Shown here in pieces: positions 61,688 through 64,000 of a DNA stretch of 64,000 nucleotides; within the stretch, counting starts at the first letter, position 1, and each line of letters begins with the position of its first letter. The notes beneath the pieces are model-generated. The model was not told where the DNA came from and did not search any database. It saw only the letters and a list, made by a program, of their open reading frames with translations. Source of the stretch: an uncultured Halomonas sp. (lineage in GTDB: Bacteria > Pseudomonadota > Gammaproteobacteria > Pseudomonadales > Halomonadaceae); NCBI RefSeq assembly GCF_947493865.1, contig NZ_CANLTC010000002.1:62001-126000 (forward strand). Reading direction: 5' to 3'. A program made the translations under genes and the position numbers.

Positions 61688-63396
61688 ATCTTCAGTTGGG
61701 CGGCGGGATTGCGGGCCAGATCGTGCCACACGTCCTTGACTCGGCAATCCTCGCACATCTCCAGGCGCCGGATTGCATCGCCGGCAAAGTAAGGATGATC
61801 GATGAGCTTGGCCTTGATGTTGGCGATCGTGCTGGAGGTGGCGAAAGGCTTGCCGCAGCTTATACAGGCGAAGGCGTCCTCTTCCTTGCAGATGCGCGTG
61901 GTATTGCGTAGTTCGAGATCGCCCAGAAACCCGGGCGCCAGGGTAATGGCATTCTCGGGGCACGAGTTCTCGCACAGGCCGCATTGCACGCAGTCCGCTT
62001 CGCGAAAGCCAAGTTGCGGGGAATGATCGTCTCCCCCTCGAAGCGCCGGCGTCGGACACACCGCGACACAGGCCATGCAGAGCGTGCAGGCTGATTCGTC
62101 CACATTGATGGTGCCGAACGGGGCGCCAGTGGGTACGGAGGCTCGTTCGGAGCTGGACTGGCCTTGAGTGCCCAGATAGTCGATGACCGCATTGAGGCGA
62201 TCGCGCTTGTTGGCTGCCAGGTCGGACTCTTCCCGCGGCATCAGGCAATCAAGACGCGCCGGGGCATCCCGGGCAGTGGGTGACGCATCGATGACAATCA
62301 CACGCAGTGGGTCATGGCCGAGGGTGGAAAGTAGCACGCGTGCCTGCTCGAGCTGATCCTTGATGAGTCGGGACAAGCTTTCGGGCAGGCTCGCATGATG
62401 CTGAATGCGTACTTCCGCCGCGCCGTCGGCCAGAGCCGCCAGCCAGTGCTCGAGACCGGCAGCACCCAGTTCTTCCAGGGGGACGTCCAGTACATGGGGC
62501 GCGGCAGTCGTGGATTCTCCTTCGAGCCAGGTTTGATCGCAAAAACGCACCACCGGCATCGTGCCTCCGGCCTGACGATAAGCGCCGAGCAGGCGCCGCA
62601 CGAAGTCGAGCTGGCGCTGGGGCTGCGGCAGCAGGTACTGAATGGCGCCGGTGGGGCAGGCGCTGGTGCAGCTGCCGGCTCCATGACAGAGATAGGGGTC
62701 GATCTCGATCCAGGATTCGATACGCTGGGTGACGCTCTTGATGGCGTCCGCGGGGCACACGTCCAGGCAGCGAGTGCAGCCGCTCTTTCCGCGGCCCGCA
62801 TGAGCGCAGATGGCATGGTCGATCTGGAAATACTTGGGTTTCTCGAATTCCCCCACGCTATCGGTCAGGGTGGCGAGGGTCTCCTCATAGGCGGGGCTTG
62901 CGACATCGATGGCATGATAGCCCGGTGGGAGCAGCTGCAGATCGAGTTGTGCAGGGCTACCCAGATCCAGCACCAGATCGAAGCAATCACGCTGAATGCA
63001 GGCCTGGGCAAGATTGATTGCGGGCGCGTCGTCACGTGTGATCTGCGCATGAAACGCCCCCAGGTGACCACTCAGGCACAGGTGCCGGGTCTGATAACAG
63101 GGCAGCGCTGCGGTGGCATCATAGGCTTGCTCCAGTGCTGCGTCGGAAGCGCCGTCGATCGGTGTCGCGGCGGTGATCAGCAGGGCGATCGAGCCCAGGG
63201 TGCCGGCTTTCTGTAAATGCTGGGCAGCCATCCGCACGTCGCGCTCATTGCCGATGATCAGCAAATGCCCGTGACTCTGATAGCTGATGCTGCTGGGGGC
63301 CAGATTGACCGGCCAGGAGACCTGCGCGTAGGCCGCGTCTTTAGCCGCGCGATCGCGGGACGGATCCAGCGACGCAACGGGAATATGGTTCGCCAT
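61684..63396 (-). CDS. Polyferredoxin of the formate dehydrogenase locus
   Basis: A 570-aa soluble 4Fe-4S protein. The N-terminal 170 residues have no clusters but resemble a nucleotide-binding fold. The first cluster pair is CTRCLDVCPADAI and CHGAGSCTSACPTG; a second pair is CTLCMACVAVCPTPAL and CVQCGLCENSCPENAI. A late CISCGKPF and CEDCRVKD may bind another metal. Such proteins lie upstream of fdhA in Shewanella, Pseudomonas and Halomonas-type clusters; they may pass electrons or assist FdhA. GAGGTGAC precedes the ATG directly. The next gene upstream is DUF3306, about 195 bp away. Confidence 0.85.
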   Translation of the reverse strand: MANHIPVASLDPSRDRAAKDAAYAQVSWPVNLAPSSISYQSHGHLLIIGNERDVRMAAQHLQKAGTLGSIALLITAATPIDGASDAALEQAYDATAALPCYQTRHLCLSGHLGAFHAQITRDDAPAINLAQACIQRDCFDLVLDLGSPAQLDLQLLPPGYHAIDVASPAYEETLATLTDSVGEFEKPKYFQIDHAICAHAGRGKSGCTRCLDVCPADAIKSVTQRIESWIEIDPYLCHGAGSCTSACPTGAIQYLLPQPQRQLDFVRRLLGAYRQAGGTMPVVRFCDQTWLEGESTTAAPHVLDVPLEELGAAGLEHWLAALADGAAEVRIQHHASLPESLSRLIKDQLEQARVLLSTLGHDPLRVIVIDASPTARDAPARLDCLMPREESDLAANKRDRLNAVIDYLGTQGQSSSERASVPTGAPFGTINVDESACTLCMACVAVCPTPALRGGDDHSPQLGFREADCVQCGLCENSCPENAITLAPGFLGDLELRNTTRICKEEDAFACISCGKPFATSSTIANIKAKLIDHPYFAGDAIRRLEMCEDCRVKDVWHDLARNPAAQLKI

Positions 63397-63590
63397 GTCA
63401 CCTCAGTTCGTTACGGTCTGGAAGATATCGACGAATGATTATTGAGTTTAGATGATCGCCAGATCGAAGCAATCGCCGAAATCTTTTATTTCAATACTAT
63501 AAGCAGGCTTTGGACCTGGCCAGAGGTAGTCAAACTCCCGTAAAAGGGAAGCCGATGGCAGTCTGGCAGTTCATGATGTGCTGGATTGCG

Positions 63591-64000
63591 TCAAACTGGC
63601 CTGTTCGTGGGTCGTACTGGGTCAGTCGCGTCGTCTATATTTTCCTGAGCCACTTCATCAGCGTGATTATCAGGATTCTTGCTTTCACAAGGCGCTGCTT
63701 CGTCACTCGAGGCGTTCGCTTTCTCATCCATGTCGCCTGTTTCCTCCGGGGCAGAAGCTACCGAGGGACTCTCCTCGATGATTTCATCCGCTGGCTCTTC
63801 GGTCTCTTCAGTGAGCTTGCGCATCCAGCTTCTCAACTGCGCCGAGGTCTCGCTGTCGAGCTTGCGCATCTTGGTGAAGTCATGATCGTAATCGTCGAGG
63901 CCATCGCGCACATTGTAATTCTCTGCCGTGAACATGCGACGCAGCGCACGTCGCTTGAGTGCCGGACTGACGCCGTGCTGTAAAAATGCACTGAAATCGC
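63591..64000 (-). CDS. DUF3306 protein, C-terminal part (cut by window edge)
   Basis: The frame is open to the right edge, so 136 codons are visible and the start is outside. The reading frame through 64000 gives FLQHGVSPALKRRALRR followed by MFTAENYNVRDGLDDYDHDF, the diagnostic end of DUF3306. The remaining tail is acidic and disordered. A Met codon at 63935 could be mistaken for a start, but it lies inside the conserved block. DUF3306 genes commonly neighbour formate dehydrogenase loci with DUF3305; that partner probably lies just beyond the edge. Confidence 0.85.
   Translation of the reverse strand, partial: DFSAFLQHGVSPALKRRALRRMFTAENYNVRDGLDDYDHDFTKMRKLDSETSAQLRSWMRKLTEETEEPADEIIEESPSVASAPEETGDMDEKANASSDEAAPCESKNPDNHADEVAQENIDDATDPVRPTNRPV

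Overview
The window is ordinary GC-rich gammaproteobacterial chromosome. Gene content and protein style point to the Halomonadaceae (Halomonas and relatives): two cation/proton antiporters, an osmoregulated-glucan phosphoglycerol transferase, the mltD-gloB-yafS-rnhA-dnaQ neighbourhood known from E. coli, and a TusDCB-TusE block next to a YccA-type protein. The genus is an inference from memory of such gene sets, not from a search. No insertion sequence, prophage, integrase or CRISPR array was seen. One tRNA gene (Ser, UGA) is present.

Layout. 1-3884: phosphonate/phosphite ABC transporter (phnD-phnC-phnE and the first codons of a second phnE, minus strand) and a HAD phosphatase. 3982-5988: OpgB/MdoB-like enzyme. 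6172-8524: three-gene membrane-protein set (DUF3618, holin-X/DUF1469, DUF883-like). 8897-11588: NMN deamidase, NAD synthetase and a CPA1 antiporter. 11707-16641: chemoreceptor, RecQ and CysQ. 16841-22606: small membrane protein, Tat-exported PhoX phosphatase with a good Pho box, nicotinate phosphoribosyltransferase and SulP transporter. 22962-27522: unknown protein, RarD, omega-amidase-like nitrilase, RsuA and an HhH protein. 27519-33153: yejABEF peptide importer. 33200-38251: mltD/gloB facing yafS-rnhA-dnaQ-nudC. 38409-46926: SCP2 protein, SohB, ArsR-type regulator, PrpE, YhhQ with a probable preQ1 riboswitch, YbfF hydrolase, exonuclease/GIY-YIG fusion and an orphan substrate-binding protein. 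47125-50077: CvrA-type antiporter, DUF2501 and a small outer-membrane barrel. 50326-53878: tRNA-Ser, a small unknown gene, BI-1/YccA, tusDCBE and acyl-carrier-protein phosphodiesterase. 53884-64000: moeA-moaB-DUF1244, then a Tat-exported formate dehydrogenase locus (fdhC, fdhB, fdhA, small Tat protein, TorD-like chaperone, polyferredoxin, DUF3306) running off the right edge.

Shared themes. Phosphorus scavenging (phn transporter, PhoX); NAD metabolism (PncC, NadE, nicotinate phosphoribosyltransferase, NudC); tRNA wobble-base modification (TusBCDE, YhhQ for queuosine precursor); and molybdenum enzyme assembly (MoaB, MoeA, TorD-like protein, formate dehydrogenase).

The most interesting signals are small: a preQ1-I-like riboswitch before yhhQ; an acyl-carrier-protein phosphodiesterase gene whose conserved first Met is a CTG codon; an intergenic nested-palindrome repeat present in two clear copies whose stems differ in sequence but stay complementary; a 54-bp tandem duplication carrying the stop codons of two convergent genes; and a palindrome plus 14-codon ORF ahead of an orphan gene. 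I did not find a wholly new multi-gene system.
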